DNA of 64,000 nucleotides from JACRCT01 sp049841135 (GCA_049841135.1 JASGHK010000004.1:1860001-1924000); one strand, 5' to 3'; numbered from the stretch's first letter, positions 8,909-20,510 are shown. Numbers and translations: made by a program. The notes: a model not told the origin generated them from the letters alone.

Positions 8909-9805
8909 ATGGTCGGAATTGGACACGGCATCGCCCGCATCCCCTTTCGCAACCGGGCGCGGCCAGGCTCGGACGTCGAGGTCCTGCGCCTGTCCACCAT
9001 CGTCCGGCGCGCCCCGCCCGAGCAGCTCGCCCAGCCCGAGCGCCCGGAGTTCCACCTGGTCGCGCTCTTCGTCGCCGGGCAGTGCACGCACTCGATCGAC
9101 TTCGCCGAGCATCGCTGCCGGCCGGGGACGCTGCTCTACGTCCGCCCGGGCCAGGTGCAGCGCTGGGACGTCCAGCCCGGCCTCGAGGCGCTCGTGCTCC
9201 TCTTCACCTCGGCCTTCCTCTTCCCCGACCGGCCGCGAACCGGTGCGCTCTGGCACGAGCGCTTCTTCGACGACGTCGCCTGGCCAGCGGCGCTCGACCT
9301 CCCCGAGGCCGACCACCAGGCGATGAAGGCGTGGCTCCTGCAGCTCGAGTCGACCTACCGCGCGCTCGACGCCACGGCGGTCTCCTCAGCGCTGATGCGC
9401 CACCTCGTCTCGGCGGCGCTGCTCGATCTGGCGCGGCGCAGGAACCTCTCGCCCGAGCCGCCGGCGGTGGTCCCCGCGCACCTCGCCCGGGCGCGACAGT
9501 TCCGCGCCGACGTGGAGCGCTCGTTCAGGGTGACCCGCCGGGTCCTCGATTACGCCGAGCGCCTGGGCTGCTCGGCCAAGACCCTCGACCGCTGCTGCCA
9601 GGAGATCCTCGGCCAGTCGGCCAAGGAGTACGTCGACGCGCGGGTCGCGCTCGAGGCCAAGCGAATGCTCGCCCACACCACTCTCGCGGTGGCGGCCATC
9701 GGCGAGGCGCTGGGGTTCACCGAGGCGACCAACTTCGTCAAGTTCTTCAAGGCGCGCGAGGGCATGCCGCCGGGGGACTTCCGGAGCCGGCAGGCCCGGC
9801 GGTAA
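8909..9805 (+). CDS. AraC/XylS-family transcriptional regulator
   Basis: A 298-residue regulator. The N-terminal half is a cupin-like sensor (H-L-V-A-L-F-V-A-G, C-R-P-G-T-L-L-Y-V-R-P-G-Q-V). The C-terminal 100 residues hold the two helix-turn-helix motifs of the AraC family (LGCSAKTLDRCC; VAAIGEALGFTEATNFVKFFKAREGMPPGDFR). The ATG at 8909 is preferred over an upstream in-frame TTG because it begins the recognisable cupin. It is transcribed divergently from the double SnoaL-like lipoprotein gene, the usual arrangement for local control. Confidence 0.88.
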   Translation: MVGIGHGIARIPFRNRARPGSDVEVLRLSTIVRRAPPEQLAQPERPEFHLVALFVAGQCTHSIDFAEHRCRPGTLLYVRPGQVQRWDVQPGLEALVLLFTSAFLFPDRPRTGALWHERFFDDVAWPAALDLPEADHQAMKAWLLQLESTYRALDATAVSSALMRHLVSAALLDLARRRNLSPEPPAVVPAHLARARQFRADVERSFRVTRRVLDYAERLGCSAKTLDRCCQEILGQSAKEYVDARVALEAKRMLAHTTLAVAAIGEALGFTEATNFVKFFKAREGMPPGDFRSRQARR

Positions 9806-9817
9806 GGACGCCCGGCG

Positions 9818-10268
9818 CTACTTCCCGGTCGACCCGAAGCCGCCCTCGCCGCGCGCCGTCGAGTCGAGGCTCAGAGACCTCGAGGAGCTGCGCCTGGACG
9901 ACCGGAGCGATGACCAGCTGGGCGATGCGCTCGCCGCGGGCCGCGCGGAACTTCTCGCTGCCGTGGTTGACCAGGCACACCTGCACCTCGCCGCGGTAGT
10001 CGCTGTCGATAGTTCCCGGCGCGTTGAGGACCGTGACGCCCTGCTTGGCGGCGAGGCCGCTGCGAGGCCGCACCTGGCCCTCGAACCCCGGCGGGATGGC
10101 CAGGGCGAGCCCGGTGGGCACCAGCTTGTGGGCGCCGGGCGCCAGCTCGAACGGCACGTCGGCGCACAGGTCGAGGCCCGCGGAGCCGGGGGTCGCGTAC
10201 TTGGGGAGCGGCAGCGGATCGCTGCTGCGGTTCTTGAGCCGGGTGACCTTCACCTTGGCGTCGACCAT
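9818..10268 (-). CDS. dut: dUTP diphosphatase (frame disrupted near 9869)
   Basis: Hydrolyses dUTP to dUMP and pyrophosphate, keeping uracil out of DNA. The trimeric dUTPase motifs are visible: GSAGLDL, RPRSGLA, NAPGTIDSDYRGE, RGERIAQLV and the C-terminal arm G-E-G-G-F-G-S-T-G-K. The last motif is one frame over. The string GAGCCTC (plus strand 9866-9872, reverse complement) has one base more than the expected GAGCTC. With it removed the protein is 149 residues, normal for the family, and ends at the TAG at 9818. The gene is last in a run rluD-truB-rpsO-pnp-dut. Confidence 0.92.
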
Positions 10269-10300
10269 CGAAGCACCTTCTAGGAATTGGGAGGCCCGGC

Positions 10301-10384
10301 AAGAGCTCGGACCAAGGTCGGTACGAGCAGAGCCGGATCCCCTACCGCAGTCTGGGAGGCTTGGGAGGGGGCAGGGGGAGGGCC
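10301..10384 (+). repeat. 85-bp dispersed hairpin repeat, copy A
   Basis: It shares AGAGCTC-GACCAAGGTCG, GAGCAGAG-CCG, CCGCAGTCTGGGAGG and GGGAGGGGGCAGGG with copies at 25506-25581 and (inverted) 60278-60361. All three are intergenic. The CCCTCCC and GGGAGGG tracts can pair. Confidence 0.7.
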
Positions 10385-10395
10385 GCCTCAAGCAA

Positions 10396-10428
10396 CGGCC
10401 CCACGCACGTTGGTTGTGCGTGGGGCCG
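10396..10428 (-). terminator. Terminator hairpin downstream of pnp
   Basis: A perfect 13-bp stem (CGGCCCCACGCAC with GTGCGTGGGGCCG) with a 7-nt loop, 62 bp beyond the pnp stop. The following minus-strand sequence is TTGCTTG, so the U tract is weak. The stem could also function from the plus strand. Confidence 0.7.
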
Positions 10429-10489
10429 TCGTCCAATCAGTTCATCTCGAGCGACTGCCGGCCGCTACGACCGGCGTGGAAGCCGGGCG

Positions 10490-12826
<2,337 letters not shown>

Positions 12827-12998
12827 TGTTGCTGTCCTTTTCTCGCGCCCTGCTTAAGGGGGCGCGGACTCAGGACGAGGCAGGCTCTTCTTCGAGAGGA
12901 GTCAGCGCGAGGGGAAGCCTGCGCGGCTGAGGATGTCCGGTCGCGGGGAGCGACCGGTCCGCCCGAATAGACGCCTCGTCCATCATGAACCCCGACCT

Positions 12999-13122
12999 GC
13001 GGACCGGAGGCGCTGTTCGGGACGACTTTTGATCCCGTCGCTGATCTCGAGTTCTCAAGCGGCTCGAGAGCACCGATGAAACCAAAAGCGCTCGTCCCGG
13101 AAATCGCACTCCTTCGGTCCGC
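12999..13122 (-). ncRNA. Structured leader between rpsO and pnp (candidate RNase III-type stem)
   Basis: The spacer 12827-13283 contains no gene. Within it, arms at 12999-13031 and 13083-13122 are imperfect inverted repeats: GCGGACCG and TTTTG on the left answer CGGTCCGC and CAAAA on the right, with GGGACGA opposite TCGTCCC. They enclose a perfect inner stem, TCTCGAG (13045-13051) with CTCGAGA (13063-13069). In enterobacteria the pnp leader forms an RNase III-cleaved hairpin used for PNPase autoregulation; that comparison is inference by position. Confidence 0.5.
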
Positions 13123-13242
13123 ACCGCGCTGGGGCGGGGGTTGGACGCCACGGGGCGTCCGCCTTGCGGCCTTCAATGGCCGCTTTTGTCTGCGCGGCCG
13201 TCCGGAGTGCGGCACCCGGGCGGCCGAGCCTTGGTAACGCGA

Positions 13243-13263
13243 AGGCCCGGTCATCCCGGGCCT
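13243..13263 (-). terminator. Terminator or attenuator hairpin after rpsO
   Basis: AGGCCCGG (13243-13250) pairs with CCGGGCCT (13256-13263) around a 5-nt loop, 20 nt beyond the rpsO stop. There is no U tract, so readthrough into pnp is likely. Confidence 0.6.
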
Positions 13264-13283
13264 CCGTACGACGAAAGCAAACG

Positions 13284-13574
13284 CTACTTGCGGATGCCGA
13301 GCGACTCGATCAGCTTCTTGTAGCGGTTCGGGTCCTTGCCCTTCAGGTAGTCGAGCAGGCGGCGACGCTTGCTGACCATCTTGAGCAGGCCGCGGCGGCT
13401 GTGAAAGTCCTTCACGTGGCCCCGACCACCCTCGTTCGCCGGCTTGAAGTGCTGGGTGAGCGTGTTGATGCGCTCGGTCAGCAGCGCGACCTGGACCTCG
13501 GGCGAGCCCGTGTCCTTCTCGTGCTGCTTGAACTTGCCGACCAGCTCAGCCTTCTTTTCGGTTTCGACGGACAT
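13284..13574 (-). CDS. rpsO: 30S ribosomal protein S15 with inserted loop
   Basis: A 96-residue primary 16S rRNA-binding protein. Conserved S15 blocks are present: DTGSPEVQVALLTERIN, HSRRGLLKMVSKRRRLLDYLK and RYKKLIESLGIRK. Typical S15 proteins are 88-89 residues. Here the short loop that normally reads H-K-K-D-H before HSRRG is replaced by a longer Gly-rich segment (PANEGGRGHVKDF), adding about 7 residues at the rRNA-contacting turn. The start is the Met at 13574, with a purine-rich GAAGTGACGAAG upstream. It is preceded by truB and followed by pnp. Confidence 0.96.
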   Translation of the reverse strand: MSVETEKKAELVGKFKQHEKDTGSPEVQVALLTERINTLTQHFKPANEGGRGHVKDFHSRRGLLKMVSKRRRLLDYLKGKDPNRYKKLIESLGIRK

Positions 13575-13609
13575 CTTCGTCACTTCTCTTTCCGCCTCCC
13601 AGACTTGCC

Positions 13610-13650
13610 GGAACCTTGGTGAGCACCGCACCACGCGGCACCCAGGTTCC
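13610..13650 (-). promoter_or_regulatory. rpsO leader stem-loop, candidate S15 autoregulatory element
   Basis: GGAACCTTGGTG (13610-13621) and CACCCAGGTTCC (13639-13650) form a 12-bp stem with one mismatch and a 17-nt GC-rich loop. It lies 36-76 nt upstream of the rpsO ATG, the usual place for S15 leader motifs. Confidence 0.4.
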
Positions 13651-13725
13651 CTCGCACGACCCGCGGAGGGGAGCAGGCAGGCGAGCCAAAAGGTCGCGAA
13701 CTATACGCGTGCAGAACCGCCAACG

Positions 13726-14647
13726 TCAACGACCCCTTCCCGCCTCCGCCGGGCCGCCGGCACCCGCAAGTACGCGCAGGTACTGCAATCCTGCGGACTT
13801 CCACTCGGCCACGGCCAGCAGCTCCCCTGTCGTGGAGACCATGCGGACCCGCTCGCCGTCCGGGCAGGGCCGCAGCCCCAGCTCGGCGAGGGGCAGCCGC
13901 TGGCCCTGCGTCAGCCGCACCACCAAGGCCACCGGCACCTGCACCGAGGGCAACGCGCCCAGCGCCTGGCTCAGAGTGAGGAGCTTCGAGGCGACGGCCT
14001 CGGCCCCCAGGCGGGTGAGCTGGTCGAGCGTGATCGCCTGCTCGATGGAGAAGCCCGCGCTCTCGGTCCGGCGCAGCGAGGTCAGGTGCGCATGGCAGCC
14101 GAGCGCCTCGCCCAGGTCGTGGCCGAGCGTGCGGACATAGGTCCCCTTGGAGCAGCGCACGCGCAGCTTGAGCCTCGGGCGGCGCGAATTCGAGGACGGT
14201 GAGCTCGTGGACGGTGACCTTGCGAGCCACGCGCTCGACCTCCTTGCCTTCGCGCGCCAACTCGTAGAGCCGCTTGCCGTCGACCCGGACGGCCGAGAAC
14301 ATCGGCGGCGCCTGGTCGATCTCGCCGCGGAAGCGGGCGAGAACATCCTCGAGCGCCTCTCGGGTGAGCGGCGGTACTGGCGCCTCGGCGACGACCTTGC
14401 CGGTCCTGTCCTGGGTGTCGGTCGAGGAGCCCAAACGGACGGTCGTCTCGTAGGTCTTGTCGCCGTCGATGATGAACGGGACGAGCTTGGTCGCTTCTCC
14501 GAGGCAGATCGGAAGGACCCCGGTGGCCATGGGGTCGAGCGTGCCGGTGTGGCCCGCCTTCTTGGTCTTGAGCGTGCGGCGCAGGACGGCGACGACGTCG
14601 AACGACGTCATCCCTTCGGGCTTGTCGATGATGAGAAGTCCGTTCAC
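13726..14647 (-). CDS. truB: tRNA pseudouridine(55) synthase (frame disrupted near 14173)
   Basis: Makes pseudouridine 55 in the T-loop of tRNAs. The N-terminus shows GLLIIDKPEGMTSF and the catalytic block GHTGTLDPMATGVLP with the nucleophilic Asp. The second half (LRVRCSKGTYVRTLGHDLG) is in another frame. On the gene strand the junction reads GAGGCTC, one base longer than GAGCTC; removing a base gives APPELKLRVRCSKGTY, which fits the family. The corrected length is about 306 residues. A C-terminal PUA-like region follows, ending at 13726. The start is 28 nt after the RluD-type gene, so the two are co-transcribed. Confidence 0.93.
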
Positions 14648-14675
14648 TTCGGCTCTTTCGTAGTGGAGGCGGCCG

Positions 14676-15633
14676 CTAGGGCGGCAGCTCGATGCCCATC
14701 CGCTTGAGCGCGTCGGTCAGCTCGTGCGGCAGCGGCGAGTCGAACGTCATCAGCTCGCCGGTGATCGGGTGCTCGACCACCATCCGCCGCGCGTGCAGGA
14801 ACATCCGCTTGAGGCCGAACTTCGCCTTCAGCTCGCGGTTGAACGGGAAGTCGCCGTACCGGCGGTCGCCCGCGACTGGGTGGCCCATCGCGACCAGGTG
14901 CCGGCGGATTCTGGTGGGTGCGGCCCGTCTCGATGTTGCACTCGAGCAGGCAGACGCCCGGGCCCTTGGCCAAGAGCCTCCAGTGCGTGACGGCCTCCTG
15001 CATGTTCACGCCGCGCAGGTCCTTGCTGCGCGCGGTCTGCTCGTGCTCGGAGAGCGGCAGGTCGATGGTGCCCTTGGCCTGCGGGAAGCTGCCCTTGGCG
15101 AGCGTCAAGTAGGTCTTCTTGGCCGAACCCTCGGTGAAGATCTCGGTCAGGCGCACCATCGCGCGGCGGCGCTTGGCGACGAGGATGACGCCGGAGGTGT
15201 CGCGGTCGAGCCGGTGCGCGGGTGAGGGTGCGAAGTCGTTGTGCACGGCGTGTGGCCCGAGCATCGCCCGGACCTCGTCGACCAGCGTGCCGTTCTCGAT
15301 GCCGCTGCCGGGGTGGACCGCCATGCCGGCCGGCTTCTCGACGGCCATCAGGTAGTCGTCCTCGTAGTAGACCTTGAGCGGCTCCTTGGCGCGGACGACC
15401 CGCTTCTCACCCTCGGGACGCGAAGCCAGGAGCTTCTCCTCGTCGCCGCGGATGGTGACCACGTCGCCGGCGGCGAGCAACTGCTCGGGCCGCCCACGGG
15501 CGCCGTTCACCCGCACCTTCTTGGTGCGGAACATCTTGAAGATGTGTCCGAGCGGGACGTCCTTGAGCACCTTGCGGACGAACTTGTCCAGGCGCTGCCC
15601 TGCTCCGTCCTCGCCAATCTTCCGTTCGATCAT
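14676..15633 (-). CDS. RluD-type 23S rRNA pseudouridine synthase (frame disrupted near 14910)
   Basis: An RluA/RluC/RluD-family enzyme of about 318 residues. An S4 RNA-binding domain occupies residues 1-75 (QRLDKFVRKVL, VRVNG). The catalytic block HRLDRDTSGVILVAK carries the Asp nucleophile. ETGRTHQIRRHLVAMGHPVAGDRRYG is the conserved family signature, but it is split between two frames at CAGAATCCGC, where one A is extra relative to CAGATCCGC. The C-terminal frame ends at 14676. The specific rRNA target (RluC or RluD positions) cannot be decided here. truB starts 28 nt downstream. Confidence 0.9.
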
Positions 15634-15686
15634 GAGGCGCGGACATTAACCGAAGGCCCGGCGGAGCGCACCGGCTCTCGTGCCCG

Positions 15687-16401
15687 TCACTCCCGGGAGA
15701 CGCCGGACTCCAGGACTTGCCACCGCATCAGCCGGACCGGAACATCCAGCCACTCGTTGCTCGAGCTGACCGGGATGCGCATGACTCGTCCCGCACCAGG
15801 GTCGGCACCGAATCCGAATCTTCTCGCCCAGGTAGGCCATGGTGTGGACGCCCGAAGCCGTAACCATCAGGTCCCCGGGCAGAAGCGCCGCGTAGTCCAG
15901 CTCACGCAGCGACCGGGCCGTCTGGAGCTCGCGCGTAAGCGTCCCACCCTCTCCTAGCGCCCGAGCGCTCGCGTCGAAGAACCACAGACGAAGCGCTCGC
16001 CGCACCGGCCAAGGGTTCGCGTGGCGAAGCCCCACCCGGACCTGGGCGTGGACGAGCCCCTTGCGGACGAGGCCGGAGCAGTCGATGCCGAGTCCGTTCT
16101 CGCCGCCCCACCGATAGGCAGTGCCTTCGTAGCTCGCGAGCTCATCGAGATAGGCCAGCCGGAGCTCGTCGGCCCCGGGCGGGTGGCCCTCGAGGAGCAA
16201 CACGCCCGAGAAGAGCGCCGGCAGAATCAGGGCCGCAACGAACACGCGACGGCGGCGGCGCAACAGCCAGAGGCCGTCCAGCCACAGGACCGCAGGGAGG
16301 GCCACGACCAACAGCCGCAGCACGCCAGTGCTGACGGGGACGACCACGACGGCGCCCCACACCGCGAGGAGCACGACGATGCCGATGAGCCCTCGGCGCA
16401 A
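15687..16401 (-). CDS. Membrane-anchored NlpC/P60-family protein (frame disrupted near 15819)
   Basis: About 238 residues. Two or three N-terminal hydrophobic helices (residues 4-75) are followed by an NlpC/P60-like papain-fold domain: YRWGG-ENGLGIDCSGLV with the catalytic Cys108, then LPGDLMV and GVHTMAYLG with His186. Such enzymes usually cut peptidoglycan stem peptides. After GEK the frame changes. AAGATTCGG has one base more than AAGTTCGG, and in the next frame the protein continues FGFGADPGAGRVMRIPV to the TGA at 15687. It is 13 nt downstream of the ROK kinase gene. Confidence 0.8.
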
Positions 16402-16414
16402 GATGGGAGCCTCG

Positions 16415-17393
16415 CTAAGCGCGCTGGTCCGCCGCGAACGCCGCCGCCCCCATCACGCCCGCATCGTCCGACAGCTTCGCCGCCACCACCCTCACGCCGC
16501 GGAAGGGCCGCATCGCCTGCTCCTTCACCGCCAGGCGGACCTCCTCGAGGAACAGCCGGGGCATCGCCTCGACCATGCCGCCGCCAAGCACGATGACGTC
16601 CGGCGCCAGCAGATTCACGACGCTCGCCACGCCGACACCGAGGTACTTGGCCGCGCGCCGGACGATTCTGATCGATGGCCTCGTCGCCCGCCTCGATCGC
16701 CTCCGCCAGCACGCGGCTGCGGATGGCCGTCAGATCCGTCCCGGCCAGCTCCAGCAGGTGCGGCGCCTGGCCCCGGAACGCCGCCTTCGCCGCCTCGGCC
16801 GAAATCGCCAGCCGCCCGGCCACCGTCTCCAGGCAGCCCCACCGCCCGCAGCCGCAGAGCCCGCCCTTGGCCGCCATGTGCAGGTGGCCGAACTCGAAGC
16901 AGCTGCTCACCCGGCCGCGGATGAGCTTGCCGTCGTACACACAGCCGCCGCCGATCCCGGTACCGGGGAAGACACCGATGACGCAGCGCGCGCCCTTGCC
17001 GGCGCCGAAGCGGTACTCGCCGTAGGTCCCGGCGTCGACGTCGTTGACCAGGTAGACCTTGCAGCCGAAGACCTTCTCCAGCTCGCGCGCCAGCGGCACG
17101 TTGCGCCAGCCGAGGTTCGGCGCGTGCTGGATGACGCCCTTGTCCAGCTCGAGCACGCCCGGGCAGCCGATGCCGATGCCGCCCAGCGCCCGCCGCTCGA
17201 GGTTCGCCACCTCCAGCGCCTCGTCGATGGTCTTGATGATTCCCTGCACGCCGGCGCGCGGGCCCTTGAACTCCTTGGTCTTGCGCCGCCGCGATCCGAC
17301 CGCCTTGAAGCTCGGGTCGTAGATCGTGGCGAGCATCTTGGTGCCGCCGAGGTCGAAGCCCGCCCAGTGCTTCCTGCCGTTGCTGCGCGCCAT
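16415..17393 (-). CDS. ROK-family sugar kinase (frame disrupted near 16667)
   Basis: About 325 residues, likely a glucokinase- or N-acetylhexosamine kinase-type ROK protein. Visible motifs are the phosphate loop DLGGTKM, the nucleotide site GIGIGCPGVL, VNDVDAGTYGE, GTGIGGG, the zinc-binding CGCGRWGCLE and the C-terminal PDVIVLGGGMVE. DEAIDQ is followed by a frame change at CAGAATCGTC, where one A is extra relative to CAGATCGTC. The corrected continuation is IVRRAAKYLGVGVASVVNLL. The start at 17393 has GGGGA upstream. Sugar specificity cannot be read from sequence. Confidence 0.9.
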
Positions 17394-17410
17394 CGTGGTC
17401 CCCTTTTCGC

Positions 17411-18497
17411 TCAGCGGATGCGCCCTGCGAGATCGCGATCCAGCTCGGCGAGCTTCTCCGCTTTCCACTTCGCGGCGGGCTCGTCCGAGGCCTCCTGCTG
17501 GTGAAGCATCCCCAGCAGCAGCTCCACCGCCTTCTTGTCCTGGTGCTCGTGCGCGCCGACCAGCAGCTCCTCCAGGTCGAACTGCGCGTCGTCGTCAGCC
17601 AGCGCCTTCTCCACTCCGGCCCGGTCGCCTACCGAAGCGCACTTCATGGCCCGGTCGAGGACGGTGCGGAACGGGGCGTCGCGCTTGAAGCTCATGCGCA
17701 GGGCGCCGATCTTCGCCTGCGCCATCTTCTCCACGTGCTCCGGACTCGAGCCCGGCGTCAGCGCCACGAAGGTCTTCGCATAGGCGCGCCAGTAGGTGAG
17801 CCAGGCATCCTCGTAGCGCTTCTGGTCGGCGAGCGTCGCGTGCCTCAGCCCCTGGAACAGCTTCTCCTCGGCGTTGCGCTTGGCCTCCTCCACGAGCGCC
17901 GACTCTTCGGCCAGCGCGTGCTGCGCGCCGCCACCATAGAAGAGCGCCGTCGCCGGCCCGGGGTGCACCTCGTTGACGGCCTTGCAATGCCCGCAGGTCA
18001 CGGTCGACGGCTCGGTCAGCGTCCCGGGCTTGATGGGCGCGCTGCAGGCCGAGCACTTGCGCCCGCCGCCTGCCTTCTCCATCTCCGCACGGGCCAGCAC
18101 CTGCAGCGCCCGCGCACCTTCGGCCGACTTGCGAACGGCCATCTCGCGCGAGGCCGTCTCGATGCCCTCCGAGAGCGCGAGCCGCTTGCGCAACAGCTCG
18201 TCCCGGAGCTTCGCCACCCGCTGGACCTGCGGCCCTTCGGCCTCGTCCATCGCCGCGTCGATCTCGGGGTCGATCTTCTCCCAGGCGTCTTCGACCTTCT
18301 TGATGAGCCCGCGCATCCGCGCCTCGAACTCGGAGAGCGCGCTCGCCAGGGGCGCCGGGTCCAGCGCCTCGGTGGCGATCAGCTCGTCGAACCCCGGATC
18401 AGCCTCGGCGAGGAATCTCGTCCACGCGCGCCTGGACCTTGGGCGCGAAGGCATCCCAGCGCGCCTGGACGGCCTTCACCCGTTCCTCGACCGACAT
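17411..18497 (-). CDS. Cytoplasmic helical protein with zinc ribbon, function unknown (frame disrupted near 18417)
   Basis: About 361 residues. The N-terminal half is rich in Glu/Lys/Arg helices, probably coiled-coil. A CxxC...CxxC zinc ribbon (CSACSAPIKPGTL...TCGHC) lies in the middle, with further helices after it. I do not recognise a named family. The ATG at 18497 has GGAGGGG just upstream. The first 26 codons (SVEERVKAVQARWDAFAPK) join the rest only if one base is dropped at GAGATTCCTC (expected GAGTTCCTC). It follows another zinc-ribbon gene by 24 nt and precedes the ROK gene by 17 nt, so these are one operon. Confidence 0.8.
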
Positions 18498-18521
18498 GGC
18501 TCCCCTCCAGCTTCGAAGCGG

Positions 18522-19059
18522 TCAGATTCTTGTTGCCGCAGAACGCGCAGACGAGGTCGCGCTGGATGCGCGGCGCGCCACAGCTTCCGCACTTGAGCAC
18601 GTAGCCCTGGTTCTTGCCGAAGGCGTCCCAGGAGTGCTTCTGTGCCGCCGCCTTGGCGTGCGCGAACATCCCCTTCTTCCGCTCGGTGGACTGGGCCTTG
18701 TACTGCGCCGACGCCGCCTCGGCGAGCGAGGCCACGGCGTGGTTGAGCTGCGTCTTCTGCTCTGCCGACAGCGCCGCGCTCAGGGGCGCGAACGAAAGCA
18801 TCGCCGCCTTCGCCGCCGACTGGAGCCCGGCGGCGACCTCGGCGATGGGCGGTCCCTTCACCTGCTTGTCCGCCTGCGCGGTGTCATAGCGCTCGTCTTC
18901 GCCCATCGCGGCGACGCCCAGGTTCTTGAGCATCGCGTCCCACTCGTCGCTGGTGCCGCCGACGGTGTCGACATCGAGCGCCGTGTCGAGCATGGCGCCG
19001 AGCTGCTGGCCAAGCTGGGTGAAGAGCGCGAGGACTTGTTCGGGAGCGGGACCGGTCAT
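18522..19059 (-). CDS. Helical protein with C-terminal zinc ribbon (stop restored only after indel correction)
   Basis: About 178 residues, family not recognised. Mostly alpha-helical by composition, it ends in a rubredoxin-like knuckle pair (LKCGSCGAPR...LVCAFCGNK). As written, the frame has no stop after CGNK and runs on across the next gene. At AAGAATCTGA (minus strand, around 18525-18531), dropping one A gives AAG-ATC-TGA, so the protein would end C-G-N-K-I right before the next Shine-Dalgarno. It starts 2 nt after the stop of the acidic 482-residue protein, which implies tight translational coupling. Confidence 0.75.
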
Positions 19060-19061
19060 TT

Positions 19062-20510
19062 TCAGATGTCGAGATCGTCGTCCTGCGAGGGGGCCGAGTA
19101 GCGCTTGGTGTACTTGTCCTGCAGCTTGGGCATCACCTCGGTCATCAAGCGGATGTCGCTCATCATCTTCGGCGACCAGTAGGAGGCCAGGGCCGAGTAG
19201 TCCATGGCGTCCATCTTGAAGACCTTCTTCATCATCGCGTTGACGTCCTTGCCCTGCGTGGCCCAGCACGACTGCGCGGTCATGATCTCCACGAAGCGCT
19301 CGAAGGTGCAGGGCTCGCCGCCTGCGGGCGCCTTGCCCACCGGGTCCTTGAGCCCCAGCTGCTTCGAGCCGGCCTTCGCCGCGGCGCCGAACTGGCCCTG
19401 GCCCGCGGCGGCGAAGTACTTGGCGTACTCGGTGTTCACGGCGGCGGTGGCCATCGGGTCGGACGGGTCGCTCATGCGCGCCATCCAGGCCTTGTCGACC
19501 TTGGCCCACTTGGCGGAGTCGAGGTTGTACTCGGCCAGGAGCTTCCCGAACGCGGCGACGGTCTGCTGCGGCAGCTTTCCGCGCCGGGCTTGGATGGTCG
19601 CGTAGGTCTCCAGCGAGACGCCATCGATGGGCGCGAGCAGCTCGCTTCCGGCGGCATCGGCCATCTTGCCGCGCGTCTGCGCCATGCGGGCGTTCATCAT
19701 CCCCTGCTGGAAGTCGGGGTCGGCGGCGTGGCGCGCCATGAAGCGCTCGCGGATCCACCGGAAGTGGTCCTCGCTGTCGAGGTCGTACTTCTTGAGCGCC
19801 TTGTTGAACGCCGCCGCGCCCTTCATCTGCGCGTCCTCGATGTCGAAGACCTTGATCCAGAACTCCTCGTTGGTCAGGTCGCTCACGCCCCAGCCCACCG
19901 GGACCGGGAACTCGAGATCGCCGCCCGCGGCCTGGTGGTAGACCGGCCGGTGGCCGTCGCCGTCATCGTCGTCGTCGTCGGAGCCGCCCTCGTCGTCCGA
20001 GTCGTCCTCGTCGTCTTCCATCTCTTCGTCGTCCGACTCCTCGTCCTCTTCTTCCATCTCCTCGTCGTCGGACTGGGGCTCCTCATCGTCGTCGCCCGCG
20101 CCGTAGCTCGACGCGCCGTAGCCGACCTTCTGCGCCGTGGTCTTGTCGCCCTCCTCGAGGTCCTCGGAGGCGGCGGAGTCCAGGGCGTCATCGAGCGCGC
20201 TCTCCTGCTGCTCCTCCTCCATCTGCTTGCGGATCTTGGCCTGGAGGACCTTGTCGAGGACGGTCTTCTCTTCATCCTCGAACATCGGGCCGGAGGAGGC
20301 GCCGGCGCGGGCGGGAGTGGGCTTGGCCGGGAAGGGCTTGTTCTGCGGCGGGCGGGCCGGTGCGGGCGCAGGAGCCTTGGCGGCAGGAGCAGGCGCAGCC
20401 GGCTTGGGCGCTGGCTTGGCGGGGGCGGGGGCGACCTTCTCGACCGCCTTGCCGACCGCGGCCTTCGCTACGTCCCCGACCTTCTTCTTGAAGGAATCTC
20501 CGAAGCCCAT
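19062..20510 (-). CDS. Large acidic-linker protein with repeated Trp-rich domain, function unknown
   Basis: A 482-residue product with an intact frame. A short basic amphipathic N-terminus (GFGDSFKKKVGDVAKAAVGK) precedes a Pro/Ala-rich linker, then an intensely Asp/Glu-rich stretch (about 130-205), then a globular C-terminal half with two or more related helical motifs (EHFRWIRERFMARHA; SAKWAKVDKAWMARMSD). These W-x-x-(V/I)-x-x-x-(W/F)-x-x-R-M repeats resemble uncharacterised deltaproteobacterial proteins of the DUF6620 type; that name is from memory and tentative. The Met at 20510 is chosen over the upstream 20597 Met because coding-like composition begins there. It is coupled to the zinc-ribbon gene downstream. 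Confidence 0.78.
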   Translation of the reverse strand: MGFGDSFKKKVGDVAKAAVGKAVEKVAPAPAKPAPKPAAPAPAAKAPAPAPARPPQNKPFPAKPTPARAGASSGPMFEDEEKTVLDKVLQAKIRKQMEEEQQESALDDALDSAASEDLEEGDKTTAQKVGYGASSYGAGDDDEEPQSDDEEMEEEDEESDDEEMEDDEDDSDDEGGSDDDDDDGDGHRPVYHQAAGGDLEFPVPVGWGVSDLTNEEFWIKVFDIEDAQMKGAAAFNKALKKYDLDSEDHFRWIRERFMARHAADPDFQQGMMNARMAQTRGKMADAAGSELLAPIDGVSLETYATIQARRGKLPQQTVAAFGKLLAEYNLDSAKWAKVDKAWMARMSDPSDPMATAAVNTEYAKYFAAAGQGQFGAAAKAGSKQLGLKDPVGKAPAGGEPCTFERFVEIMTAQSCWATQGKDVNAMMKKVFKMDAMDYSALASYWSPKMMSDIRLMTEVMPKLQDKYTKRYSAPSQDDDLDI

